Source of the DNA: Salvia splendens
Lineage: Eukaryota; Streptophyta; Magnoliopsida; Lamiales; Lamiaceae
Length of the DNA: 64,000 bases
Reading direction: 5' to 3'
NCBI RefSeq assembly: GCF_004379255.2
Contig: NC_056042.1
Coordinates: 33,707,928-33,771,927 of the forward strand
The notes beneath the pieces are model-generated. The model did no database searches. It had not been told where the DNA came from and saw only the letters and a program-made list of their open reading frames with translations. This document shows, piece by piece, positions 33,360-45,722 of this stretch (its first letter is position 1; each line of letters begins with the position of its first letter). The position numbers were made by a program, and so were the translations under genes.

Positions 33360-34753
33360 TGTTGGAGTTTGGAGCCCCTTGCACAGAAGACTTGTACAAA
33401 ATAAATAAATCAGGCGTAGGATCTATTTGACAGATTATGGGATTAATCTATTCACATGTTAACACAGAATTGCATGCTAGAATGCAAATAATTCATGCTT
33501 AAAGAATATAAATCCTAAAACATGAATTCTACGGTTTAGAGTTACCGATTTGATTCTCCAAAGAATCGTCGATTGCTCGCGCCTTCTCCACGATGATCTT
33601 CAATACTAGACCACTGATCTTCTGACTGATTCCCGAACTGTATTCCGATATTAGTGCGGACTGATCTTATCGAAACACTAGGACTCGAATAAAGAAGACA
33701 AAGTTTTCTCAAGGAGGAGAAGCTGAAAAAACTCACGGAGGAGAGCTGAAATTTTCGTCCCCTACTGCAGAGAGGAGAGGGATGAAATTTTCTCTCTCAC
33801 AATTAATTATCTTTTCTGTCTCCTTTATTCTCCTATTTATAATAGTTACATATTGGTCCCAGTCAGGGATCTATGGAAGGTTTTGGATATAGGCTCCCCC
33901 AATTAGCTTTTTACTAATTAAATTGAACCACAATTTAATACAAGCTTATATTGGAATATTACGAGCAGCCACTACAGAAGTAATATTGACCTCCCCATCC
34001 AAATCCGAAATTACAAGTAATCCGGGTTTCCATTTTATTTATTATTTATTTCTCGCGCTTAAGATATAAATGCCCATTAATTAATTAAAGTTTGCTATGG
34101 ACTTAATTAATTAACATTTTATCAATTCCAAGAGTGGACTTAGCACGAAACACTTATTTACAATATATCAGGATTATTGGGTTGCGAAAACCCGCACCTT
34201 TTGATAAGTCAGAGTAGTGCATAATCAATATCGTATGCTCAATGCTAACGTATGTAGATTAAGAAATAATATTTTATCAAGACCTAGTCCTTCAGTAGAT
34301 AGCATAAAGACACGTCTTACTGTTAGATCCATTCAGTGCTATACCACACCAACGTCATCTTATTTCAATAAGGCTTAGAAATAATCGGACTAATATTGCA
34401 ATCTTTCGCGATAGGTAGCCAAAGCCTATCTAGGTTGTGAAATTCTTCTTTTTCTTTTGCAATGCATTGCATAGAACCGACTGTAGTTACCTTAAAGTGG
34501 ACGGCGCCCACAACCAGTCTACTAAGCAAAAGACTTAGGCTTTGTTTACTTCTTATGCATTTAAATGTTTATAAAACATCTTATAAACGCACAAGTAAAC
34601 ACAATGCAATAATATACTGATTCTATTCATGCAAACTGCTCGAATAATACTGAATCGGGTTAAAAGTAGATTGTAGAGTTTTTCCGTATACAAGCAAGAT
34701 TCTATTCGTTCGAACTTGCTCGAAACATGCTTTTCAGTATACTAAACCTAACA
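33360..34753 (-). mobile_element. Solo LTR (1394 bp) in the UGT85 copy 1 upstream region
   Basis: Plus-strand ends are TGTTGGAG...ACCTAACA, flanked by ATTTG on both sides (33355-33359, 34754-34758). Read on the minus strand it starts TGTTAGGTTTAGTATAC and contains TATAAATA (33841-33834) followed by a leader-like pyrimidine-rich sequence, so it is oriented like the UGT gene. No internal coding region or second copy is present. The style is that of copia LTRs, but the lineage is not proven. Confidence 0.82.
33834..33841 (-). promoter_or_regulatory. TATA box within the solo LTR
   Basis: TATAAATA on the minus strand, pointing toward UGT85 copy 1, whose ATG is about 670 bases downstream. Confidence 0.5.
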
Positions 34754-37394
34754 ATTTGTGTAGTGGATATTGAGGCCCATAAATAATAAAGTAAAAGAGG
34801 ATGATAAAAAAGTTGTCGTAAATGGATATAGACCATTTCTATGGGACGGACGAAAAATAAAATATGACATATTTCTATGACACAGTACCAGCAAACCGAC
34901 CCCCCGCCGCCGCCTGCCGACGGGTGCTTTGAGGTCGACCAACCACCTGTTGGAGTATGGAGTCAAGTCGATTAGTCCATGACCACAACGATTCATATTA
35001 GGTCTAGAATTATGGTTCATTGCTTTTGCATGCATGTATATTCACCAATTGTAATGGTATTTAAAAATTAGAATGTGAAATCTTTGGTTTGGTATTAATT
35101 TCAAATATAAATACACATTGTATTAAACTGGGTAAACTGATATATTTATTTTTTATATTCATGAATCATGATGCATGTTGATCTTTGATTGATATTTTGT
35201 ATATTTACTTTAACCTATTTTTGATATTTATTTCAATTATCTATGCGACGTTGCATATATACCACTACCATTTGAATAAAAATGTTTTCCTCAAAAAGAT
35301 GTGTTGAATAAATTTGGCCACATAATTTAATTTTTAATGAACGTCACTATCATTGGATTCTCAATTGGACCAATCAGAGAGGGCCGCCGTGTATGAAGTA
35401 AATACAAAGACAAGAGTTTGTAATTTAGGTGCTACATTTTGCAGAACAGGTCATAATGGTCATTGTCCTTCAATACCAAGAAATGTGGTCTGTGTATGTA
35501 ATCAGATTTGGTGATAAAAACAACTAATTTCATCGTCATTAGTGTTAATTAAACTGAGGATTAACGAAAGGTCACATTGATAATGTAGTTTAAATTAAAA
35601 AAAAGCCGCCATGAAATTGTATGGACAAAGATAAAGAGTTACAACATTTAAATACTACGGTCGTGACATCGTCGTTTACCTTTGTGAGTTTTTGTTTCTT
35701 GCTATTTGTAGTTATTCGATTATTTGTATACTTTCATTGCTTATTTTTGTGTGTTTTGTCTTTATAATATTTTCTTCCTTTTAGTTCGATTATTTGTGTA
35801 CTTTCATTTCGTTTTGAAATTTTTATTTGCGTTTGGTCTTTGTTTTGTTTACTTGTACTCTCCACTCACACATATATCAGTGGCTTCGAGCGTTTGTTTT
35901 GTATGAAAAAATCAGTATGCCTAATTAATAAATGTTCATGATATATAAACATCTTTGACGAAATTTTATAAATACAAAAATATTAAATATCTACGTACAC
36001 ATCTACATGTCCCTCTCTCTCATAGTGATACATACATACCAAAAATATTTTCCATGGTTCACTCTCCAATTCAATGGAGTAACGCCTAGGTTAATTATGA
36101 AAAGGATGGAGAGGTAGAGAATTAGTCAAGGTGCGTTACACAAGTGGTAATATTAATGATTTAAAAAATGCATGCAAGTGTAACGATAGTAAATTATTAA
36201 ATTTAAGCAGGGTCATGTTAAAGACATAACACTTTTTAAATATAAATCAATAGAACCAAATAAAATAATTCATTATAAGAAAACAAATAAAAAAATAAAT
36301 CAAGTAATCATGCAAGATCTGAATTTCATGTAATGAACTAACAAAGAAGTATACCTTAAATGGTTTTTTATATGAACTATTTCTATTTAGTTATGCGTTC
36401 AGTGTTTAAAATTAATTATGTGTTGATCACGTACTTAATGGTAAATATATAATTTAGTTCTATAAAATTTCGATTATAATATTACCTATTTATTCTTCAT
36501 TATGATTAGGTGGGCCAGGCCTAGTAATCTAGCATACTAGTATTATGATCTTTTAGCAGACTACATTAAAACTTGGCCCATGTACTTTTGCAGTTATTTC
36601 TTAATTAGTTCGGCCCATTCTAATAAAATAGTTCTCCAGTATAATTAATTATTAATAAGAGATAATACAAAATTATTAATGTTTAATTTTATTTTACTTT
36701 TTAAGGAATAATCTCAAAATAAATCATGAACTCAACTCAACTTGGGTGCATAAATATTCATGATGATCTGTACAAATTGCTTAAAATAGTTTGCGTCAGT
36801 TTACTTAATTAATGACTGGATTATAATAGAAGCTCGGTCATTAGGATTTGCAAAATTTGGAAAATCCAGCAATTAAATTTGGTAAATGTGTCCCTTTGTT
36901 TTTAATTCAAAAACATGGTATTACTGTTACGCGTTCAGTCAAATGTATATAACTGATCCACATTTTGAAAATGATGTGTGACTAATTATAAATATGTATA
37001 ACTGATTTCACATTTTTGAAAATGTGTGATTTATACAAAATATGTCTTCACTGTGCAACTAATAATATATGGTGTATTAAAGCTAATTAATAGAATTAAT
37101 CGCTTGTACGAGACTCTATGAAATCTAAAAGTAGTTTAGTCATAATTGATGTGTGGCTTGTATAGTTGAGTTTTTATTGATGATAAAATATAGCTCAACT
37201 AATAGATATTAGTTATGCCCTATTGAAAACGACTCATTTTCTTTTTTGGTTTATCCCAATCAAAATGATCCATTACTTAAAATGAAAATAACTTTATCTA
37301 TACTTTATTTCATGTGTTACTTTACCCTCTCTATTCAACACACAAAATAATACTGCATAAAATCTCGTGCCGCTCAAGGGAGTAGCTATTTATC

Positions 37395-37505
37395 CTTCCA
37401 ATTAATAAATGGGGATTCGAGCCTCGTAAATAAAACAAAAATCATTAGTTTTCCAATTAATAAATGGGGATTCGAGCTTCGTAAATAATAAAAAAAAATC
37501 ATTAG
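37395..37505. repeat. ~60-bp tandem duplication
   Basis: CCAATTAATAAATGGGGATT followed by CGAGC(C/T)TCGTAAATAA and AAATCATTAGT occurs twice in direct succession with only a few differences. Confidence 0.85.
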
Positions 37506-38844
37506 TGATCCCGATTTGCTAATGAGAAATAATATCCACATGTAGTGAAATGATTGATGCATGTTTCCATAAATGTGATGTAGGTTCTTTTCATTTTCTT
37601 CTATTCAAATTTATGATAACATGTTTATGTCTTTAAATGAAACAATTTACTTTCGATTTATTCTTTAATTAAACAAAGATGAGGCACGACAAAACTTTTA
37701 TTGGCAAGAGATCTTGTTGGTTTGATCTCGTTTATATGCGGGTATTTTTCCCCTTTATATTTTCATATAATTCTCAATTTCTCAGAATAAAAATATTCTT
37801 ATGTAATTTCAAATTAAATATTGAGAAATGCCTAGTTACTTAGAAACTTACGTGAATCGTGATCTTCCATTATTGATGTAAATGTTTTTAAATACTTTTG
37901 TCGACATCACAGAGCCTATTGGGTTGAAGGTCGCTTGGCCAATAATTAATTATCGTATAAGGAAAAGGACAACTGTGAGTTTGAGGAATTTGATGAGTTG
38001 ACTATGGATTAATTTATATATATTAATAATATGTAAGTAATAAAAATATACTTATATTTTATACCCGATCTTCTATCATGCGATGCAATGTCAGATTTAG
38101 GTGTGGTCGAGCAATAGTCTGACCCCACTGTCGGCTCCTATGAGAAATAAAAAACCCCATCGAATTTAGTTTTAGGAGTTTCTGCAACTCCAAGATGTGT
38201 TAACTCTGTCTCATCCTCGTTGAAGTTCACTTTTGTTCATTTCCGCCATCCACTGCCAGCGACATCTACCACCCCGTCTCTGCCATCGGACATCAATAAT
38301 GACCTTTTCACTATATGCTACTTCACTTTTATTTCTTTAGGTAGCTACGCATATGCTACTTCTCTTTACCATATCCATTGTTGCATTTGATATCTCACCA
38401 CTTTTACTTATTATAGTTGTTCACAAATTTTACCCAATGTGAAAACAAAAATGCTTCTTCTTTACCCAAAATATCCAAGATAAAAAGTAGTAGTACTTCT
38501 TCACCAAACAGATTCCTTAAAAAGTCCTCCTCAACTACCCACCCATATTATATTAAAGTTGTTAAAACAAGAATTCATTAAAAAAAACTTGGATGTCAAC
38601 AATGGGACGTGACATGCACACACACAATACTCTAAAAACTTTTATGAAAGGTTGTAATAAACAAAGCAAAAGTCTGAAGATTCAAGTTATGGTTAATCCT
38701 TAAAATACATATTCAATTCCTAAATGACAACACACTAGCAACTTATTAGTATTAAACCTAAACAAGTAAAATGGATGGGTTGGTGCGTATCCATCTTTGT
38801 GACTATAATAATAATTCCATAATTTCAATATTCCAAATCTCTTC

Positions 38845-38853
38845 CTATATATA
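38845..38853 (+). promoter_or_regulatory. TATA box of UGT85 copy 2
   Basis: CTATATATATG about 60-68 bases upstream of the ATG, placing the start of transcription near 38877. Confidence 0.55.
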
Positions 38854-38912
38854 TGTATCATTAATCAATGATACAAAACACAATCCATCAAGATTAACAA
38901 ACATAAAACAAA

Positions 38913-40552
38913 ATGAAGCCTCATGTCGTGTGCATTCCGTATCCAGCACAGGGGCACATCGCCCCTGTACTGAGATTCGCCAAGATCCTCCACTCAAGGG
39001 GATTCTTCGTCACCTTCGTCAACACTGAGTTCAACCACAACCGCCTGGTCCGGGCCCGCGGGCCCGAATCCGTGGCGGGCCTGGAGGGCTTCCAGTTCCG
39101 CACCATCCCGGACGGCCTCCCCCCGTCCGACAAGGACGCCACCCAGGACATCCCGCAGCTCTGCGACTCCCTGACGAGGAACGGTCTGGCGCCGTTCCTC
39201 GCCCTGGTCGACGACCTCAACGGGTCCCCCGGCTGCCCCGCAGTCAGCTGCATCGTCTCCGACGGGGCGATGAGCTTCACCCTCGACGCGGCCGAGCGGC
39301 TCGGGGTCCCGGAGGTCGTCTTCTTCACGACGAGCGCGTGCGGGTTCTTGGGATACTGCAATTACGCCGAGCTGGTGGCGCGTGGGCTGTTTCCGATGAA
39401 GGAGGAGCAATTGAGCAATGGATTTCTCGATGAGGAGCTTGATTGGGTGGAAGGGATGAAGAATATAAGGCTGAGGGATTTCCCCAGCTTTGTACGGACA
39501 ACCGATGCTAAAGATATCATGGTGAATTACAACATTTTGCAGACAAAAAATGCAATTCGAGCTAAAGCGGTTGTTTTGAACACTTTTGATGATCTAGAGA
39601 GAGATGTTCTCGATGCGATTAACGCGAAGTTCGAGTGTGTATCGACGATCGGGCCTCTGCAGCTCCTCGAGAAGGAGGTGGAGGCCGCGGAGGTCCGGGC
39701 GATCGGGTCGAGTCTATGGAAGGAGGACGACGGCTCGATCGCGTGGCTGGACGGCCGGGCGCCGAGCTCGGTGCTCTACGTGAACTTCGGGAGCATCACG
39801 GTGCTGTCGCCGGAGCAGATGGCGGAGTTCGCGTGGGGCCTGGCGAATAGCGGCCAGAGCTTCTTGTGGATCATCCGGCCGGATTTGGTCTCCGGCGAGA
39901 ACGCGGTGGTGCCGGAGGGGTACGTGGAGGAGGTGGCGGGGCGGGGGAAGATGGTGGGGTGGTGCGCGCAGGAGCGGGTACTGGCGCACCCGGCGGTCGG
40001 GGGGTTTCTGACGCACTGTGGATGGAACTCGACTCTGGAGGGGCTGTCGGAGGGCGTGCCGATGATCTGCTGGCCGTTTTTCGCGGAGCAGCAGACGAAT
40101 TGTAGGTATGTATCACTGGACACATCTGCCTCAATCGATTGAGAAAATTTGAAATTTCGTATATTAGTGATTGACTAGCATTTGACCGACTTTATGATTT
40201 AAATAGTTATTAATCATATTTTTAATATAACAATCTTTCGTTTTTTTACTACTATGTTTTATGTGAATTATTGTTTAAAAGATAAAAAGCAAAATTTAGA
40301 ATATATATGTAAATAAATTTTTGTGATAGGTATGCATGCACGGATTGGGAGGTGGGGCTCGAGATCGAGGGGGAGGTGACGAGAGAGAAAGTGGCGGAGC
40401 TAGTGAAGGTTTTGATGGAGGGGGAGAAGGGGAAGGAGATGAGGAAGAAGGCGTTGGAGTGGAAGCGAAAGGCGCACGCAGCTGCGGACGTTGGCGGCTC
40501 GTCTTACCGGAACTTGGACTTCTTGATCAATCAGATTTTGCTCAAAAACTAG
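38913..40552 (+). CDS. UDP-glucosyltransferase, UGT85 family (copy 2), 2 exons with atypical intron
   Basis: Paralogue of the 31256-33161 gene, same enzymatic class. Exons 38913-40105 and 40330-40552 join to 471 aa; unspliced, the frame would stop at 40142 inside the intron after the PSPG box. The catalytic His is in IPYPAQGHIAP (His15), the Asp in CIVSDGAMSF, and the PSPG box spans WCAQERVLAHP, HCGWNSTLEGL and FFAEQQ. The usual UGT85 intron after FPMK is absent: the coding sequence runs straight from GLFPMK into EEQLSNGF. Instead a 224-bp intron splits the Arg codon of NCR|Y, a site that is uninterrupted in copy 1. Coding sequence is strikingly GC-rich in the 5' half. The substrate is unknown. 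Confidence 0.93.
40106..40329 (+). other. Novel-position intron in UGT85 copy 2
   Basis: GTATGT donor and GATAG acceptor. The exon-intron junctions lie in direct repeats TAGGTATG (40103-40110 and 40327-40334). The rest is AT-rich. Confidence 0.85.
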
Positions 40553-42680
40553 GTTTTTGAACAAAAATTTACTATTCAAAATTGAAAGTTACAGTATTAT
40601 TTAAGGTTGAAATTATTGTCATTGCATGTGAATTTTGATTGATATTAACGTTTGTGGTTTCTCGTGTTCAACATTATTTTTTTTCTTTTTGTGCAATTTC
40701 TTGATGTCAATCTTTTCATGATAACTAAATGCGCGTACATGGAAAAAAAATTGGTCACGTCTAATCTTTGGATTAAGAGAGAAAAAAAGGAAAATATAGA
40801 TTTTTATAACTATGATTGATAAGATACATCATGTAATAATATGTCCAGTTAATATTTTTATTTTCTTTTTAGTAGTAGATGTTGATGTTGATGTTGATGT
40901 TGATTAATTTCAAAAGGACCAGTACATATAAACTGATATCAGGGTTACGATTGAATGTAAGAGACTGGTTTCGGTTCCAATCCACAATGTCAAATGTCAA
41001 TTAACCACCGGTCCAAATTTAAAATAGGGCACCATGATGATGATTTGATTAAAGGTGTGAAAATTATTACACATGCTTAATACTGTTATTCTATAATGGC
41101 TTTCAAATAAACGAGTTAAATGATTAAGGGTGTATCACTCTCACTTCCTTCTTCTAAACATATTTTAAGCAAAAGTGTAGCGATAGATCCTCTCTTAATA
41201 ATGGCAATTATATATGTTATTTACTCTATTTCATGATCTTAAGACTGAATTAAGATCCCATCTTCATTAATAATATAATGAATTAAAAAAAATAAGAAAA
41301 AAGAAGTTGTCCCAATACATATTTTATTCTGTGATATATGTCAACTCTAATTGAGATTCGTGCATTTTGTAGTGTATTATTAGTGGGGAAGAGATAAGGT
41401 AATAAAAACTAACTAGTGTTGTAATTTGCCTAGTAACAATTAGATAAAGCAGCAGTATGAATTAAATGATTAATAGGACCACTACTTAAGCATTTTATAC
41501 TATTAAGAAGATAAAATAGTCGTATGGGAGTAATTAGTGGAAGTCTGCCTTCCCTATTTATTATCATCAATTCCAAATTGTCATAGTTGACTAATTAGTT
41601 CGTCATGTGGCCAAAACTCAGTTGCAATTCATGATGACCTAAATTGGTTAAATCATCTTTGCTTTTAAATTTTCCAATAAATTTAATAATTTTCATCGAT
41701 GTATGATTAGTAATTTAGTATCGTTACATGGAGGAACATTTGGCTAAATTATCAACGTATGACCGAGTATCATTACATGGAAGAAAGTCGATCAATAGGG
41801 TTTGCAAATTTATATTCACCAAATAAAGTAATGGGAACAAGATATATACATATATAGTATATATCAATATACACACGAAAGTCGAAACATATTTTGACCT
41901 AAAAATTCAACACACATTTTGATTTTTAAAATGATATTGTAACACATTTTGACCTAAAAAATTCACACCTTTAAGCAATTAACCCTTAAAATAAATATTA
42001 CTATGCACCTCTTCAAATTTGTTACTTTGACAAAATTCACTAGTCTGCAATAATGGAATCATCGCTCTAATATATAGGTATTTAAAATAAAGGTGGTGAT
42101 CAATTGTGATTTTTTAGCCTAATTGAGAATTTAGATTCATTATTAGCCACTTATTTTTATTAAATGAGTGGTCCAGAATTTGCCGCATGGAATATATTTT
42201 TAGATTAATTAATTATTAAATGGCATAATGGTAATTTCATGGTACATTTTATTCAATAAATATTTTTTTTTATTTTATTTCTATTTTAATTTTTTTAATT
42301 TTTTTTTAAAAAAATTTGTCAACTACATATACAATTCATGTCAACTACACACATATAATGTCAACTATATATATAATTCATGTCAACTATAAGTTGTTAC
42401 ATTTGATGTACTGGTTATTGACATTTGATGTGCATGCTATTGACGATAATACCCATGAGTTGACATAATCTACTTGCAGTTTTTCATTTTTTCTAGTTTT
42501 AAGATTTATGGTCAACATATTAAGGGATGCATGTTTATATACATTGAAAATATTATAGTAATAGCTAAAGTGATTTCTATTACAATATGGTTATTTGTTT
42601 ATATAGATCAGTATCTTTTTTTTATTAATTATAATGATCTTATTAATGAACTAAACAATGGCAGCTTATAAACAATATCA
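40553..42680. other. Intergenic, no gene seen
   Basis: About 2.1 kb of AT-rich DNA with GTTGAT triplet repeats near 40880, CACATTTTGACCTAAAAA repeats near 41885-41960, and repeated GTCAACTA / ATTCATGTCAACTA motifs at 42315-42395. No convincing coding or RNA signal. Confidence 0.6.
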
Positions 42681-42683
42681 TTA

Positions 42684-45153
42684 GGCATAGTTTGGTAGAT
42701 TAGTGAAACAATCCTGAGTTAAATTATCTTTATACAAATTATCTTAATAAATTTGATTAATAATCTATTCTACACGTTTGGTAGACTATAGGAAATATTT
42801 GTTTTATTTTTTATGTTGTTTGATAGGACTCCAAATAATAGAATAAAATAGGTAAAAGACAATATTATCCTTTTAATTAACTTTCATAATAATTAGAGTT
42901 ATTTTTAAAATTAGATAAAATGATGTGTTCTAGTCTCCATCTCCATTACACAGTCTCTTTCTCCACTACTCCATTCTCTCAACTCTCATGTTTCCATTAC
43001 TCATTTCTAAATATAGTAAAGAGAACCGGAACTCCTATTCGCGGACGAACTGAAATGACAAAACGGGACTCTCATTCGCAGACGGAAGGAGTACTTTGCA
43101 TTGGTATATCAAAACACATTTTATTAGCCAAGGGATCCGAAGGTTTCAAGAATGCAATAATGAATGAGTTAGGCTGCAGAGAAATGGATCTTCTACTTCA
43201 CTATTTATATTTTTAATAAGCAAAGTCCACCAATCTCTACGTATTTAATAGAAGTTGTTGGGGATTTTAAAAAATTTTGGATGATCAGTTGAAGACTTGA
43301 ACTAATCTTACATAGATTCATAGCCCAACAAATATGAAACAAATCTTGAGACTCTTTTGCATGCGAGTATATCTCCTTAAAAAATAGTACTCCGCCATTT
43401 AATTAAATAAGTCAATAAACTAATTTATATAAAGACTATTCATAGCCTAACGTATGCTACGGTCATTAAAATAATAATAATAATGTGAAGTAATTTTTCA
43501 TGAAATTTAAATGGATTATACGAATGTAGAGAACTAAAAACAAAAGATATTTATGTAAAAAAATATGTTAATATGAGGGTATTTGTGTAAGAAATAGATT
43601 TGTCAAATTTTAAAATTAAGGGAGATAAATAATCAGGCCATGGAGGCTAGTTCATTTGGGGGCCACGAGGTGGTAGATAGCTTACATGCCTAGTACCAGC
43701 TGGGAAGAAGACTAGTTCGTTGGGGCCACGAAGGGCTGGGGTGGGCTAGTTCGTGCGGACACGAGGGGCTGGAAGTAGAGATGCCCACCGGTTCCGGTTC
43801 CGGCGGTTAACCACCGAACCGGAACCGGCGGGTCCGGTTTCGAACCGGAACCGTGGCAATTTTCCCGAACCGGAACCGTCGCAATTCGGGTCGCGGTCCG
43901 GTTCAGGTTCAAGATATTTCGAACCAGAACCGTCACCGAACCGGCGGTTCGGGACGGTTCGGAACCGGCGGTTAACCGGCGGAACCGCCGGTTCGGGCGC
44001 GTATATCAAGGCATCGGGGATGGGGCCGACGGCGGCAGCTTTTCAGCTGCAAAACCGGCCGGTTTCGGCGGTTTTTTGGCGGTTAACCGTGAAAACCGGC
44101 TGTTTTGCCCGGAAACCGGCGGCTTTCCGCCAAAACCACCGGTTTTTCCGAAAATTCAATTTTTTTTTTTCAAATTCGAATTCTTCCATAAGAGTTTCTC
44201 TCTTCAATCTCCCAATTCTCTCTCTTTGTCTCCAATTTCTCATTTGTGCTATCGTGCTTCCATTTAATTATGCAAGCGCTACTCTTATTACGCATTGTTA
44301 TACACTTATACTTGTTCCCGTAGTTCTATAAGTTGTCTTTCTTTCTCAATTGCTAAAACAAAAAAATATATATTATTCCATATTTCTACATTTCTACATA
44401 GCAATATGTCATCATCCCGAGAACTACGTGGGCTTTGATTCCTCAATAAAATTGTGGATACGTAGACAACTCAACTTAAATTTGAAAAGTTTAACTTTGA
44501 AAGTTTAAGTTGAGCTCAAGCCCTTTTCAAATTCCCCCCCCCCCCCCATTTCATGTTTTTTTTATTTACGTTCCCGAGTCCGACGACACTTGTAAATTAT
44601 ATTACATTGTTATATGTTGTATACTTGTAGTTGTAGTTGTAGATGTATATGTATTATAAATTGTAATGTATCGTTGTCCGTTACAACTCAAACTCAATAA
44701 AATTGATATCATTTTCTCCTTATTCGTCGTATTTCTATTTGAATTATACATTGTCTTGTACTCTTGTTCCAAATTGTTGTATAAATCCAAATTTCAAATT
44801 TAAAAAAAAAAAAATCGAACCGCGAAACCGCCGGTTCCGAACCGGAACCGCCTAAACCGTCCGGTTCCGAACCGTGGGCAACACTAGCTGGAAGAGGCTG
44901 GTTCGCTTGCCAATGTATCTCGAACTCCGATGTGTGTGTGGGTGTGTGTCCGATGTGTATGTGTGTGTGTGAAAAAAAAAATAATAATAATCAGACCATG
45001 GAGACCAGATTATTTATCTATAGTATGAGAGTTTATTATCTCGAGCCCATCATAAATCATAGGCTTTAGAAATAAATAATTTATGCTACCAAATGATCCA
45101 TAATATAAGTTAAATAGCCTAATCTGCCATTATTATAGCTACCAAACTATGCC
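42684..45153. mobile_element. Tourist/PIF-Harbinger-type element carrying a nested hAT element
   Basis: Ends are inverted: GGCATAGTTTGGTAG at 42684 and CTACCAAACTATGCC ending at 45153. The target duplication is TTA on both sides (42681-42683, 45154-45156), the hallmark of Tourist/Harbinger elements. A second TTTGGTAG lies about 95 bases inside the left end and about 85 inside the right. Without the nested hAT element (43776-44886) and its 8-bp target copy it is about 1350 bp. No transposase is encoded, so it is non-autonomous. Confidence 0.82.
43776..44886. mobile_element. hAT-type non-autonomous DNA transposon, 1111 bp
   Basis: Ends are TAGAGATGCCCACCGGTTCC on the left and, on the other strand, TAGTGTTGCCCACGGTTCGG on the right. 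A perfect 8-bp target duplication GCTGGAAG flanks it (43768-43775 and 44887-44894). Both subterminal regions are packed with CCGGTTC / GAACCGG motifs, as in hAT elements whose transposase binds short subterminal repeats. No transposase ORF; the interior is AT-rich noncoding sequence. Confidence 0.92.
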
Positions 45154-45236
45154 TTAACATATCGATTAAATTTTAATTTCGACCTATTTCTTTAACATAA
45201 TAGATAAAAAACGAACTTGAAACTTATACTCAACAA

Positions 45237-45321
45237 GGGGTGGTGGCGCAGTTGGCTAGCGCGTAGGTCTCATAGCTTCTGAGTAATCCTGAGGTCGAGA
45301 GTTCGAGCCTCTCTCACCCCA
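45237..45321 (+). tRNA. Elongator tRNA-Met (CAU) with 11-nt intron
   Basis: The acceptor stem GGGGTGG pairs with TCACCCC, followed by discriminator A. The D-arm is GCGCAGTTGGCTAGCGC, the T-arm GAGAGTTCGAGCCTCTC, and the anticodon CAT is at 45271-45273. An intron GCTTCTGAGTA (45275-45285) interrupts the anticodon loop at the canonical position after base 37. Plant elongator tRNA-Met genes characteristically carry such an intron. The upstream CAACA and downstream TTTTT fit plant Pol III start and stop signals. Confidence 0.95.
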
Positions 45322-45722
45322 TAATGTTTTTATTTTTCCTAAATAAACTTTTTATTTGTCTTAAATTCTATAAATATATTTGTACCCATTTATCCCTTTT
45401 CCCCCCTTATTCGGCTTCGGCTGGGCTGGGGTGGGTACGGGCTGAGTTCGAACTAGGCCGGGTGCGCACATAGACGCGCTTGTCATAGTTTTCAACATAG
45501 TAAATAATAGTACTATTTGAGTAATTATTATACAAAGAAAGTGTTGGTCGTATGAATATGTACATGTATGGGTTTAGAACAAAGTGGATTTTGTACACAT
45601 TGCTTGCGAAATGATGGAACATAGTCGAATTCTTATGCATTCAACACCTATATTACAATATATATACCCTCAAACAACACAAAAATTAGCACAAAGAAAA
45701 AATGGACACACCAAGGAGTATA

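Larger units (their letters stand above)
34759..38912. other. Intergenic region between the two UGT85 genes
   Basis: About 4.1 kb of AT-rich DNA without a recognisable exon. It holds a ~60-bp tandem duplication at 37395-37505 and a similar short duplication near 36940-37030 (GTATATAACTGAT, CACATTTT). Near 34840 there is a Stowaway-like TGGGACGGACGAAAAATAAAA remnant. The promoter of UGT85 copy 2 occupies the end, with a TATA box at 38845-38853. Confidence 0.6.

Noticed and set aside
38913..40142. UGT85 copy 2 as an intronless, truncated 409-aa pseudogene
   Set aside because: A perfect GTATGT...TAG intron restores the frame into a normal UGT85 C-terminus at 40330-40552.
43753..44331. 192-codon plus-strand ORF rich in Glu-Pro-Glu-Pro
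   Set aside because: Lies in the subterminal CCGGTTC repeats of the hAT element; it is repeat translation, not a gene.
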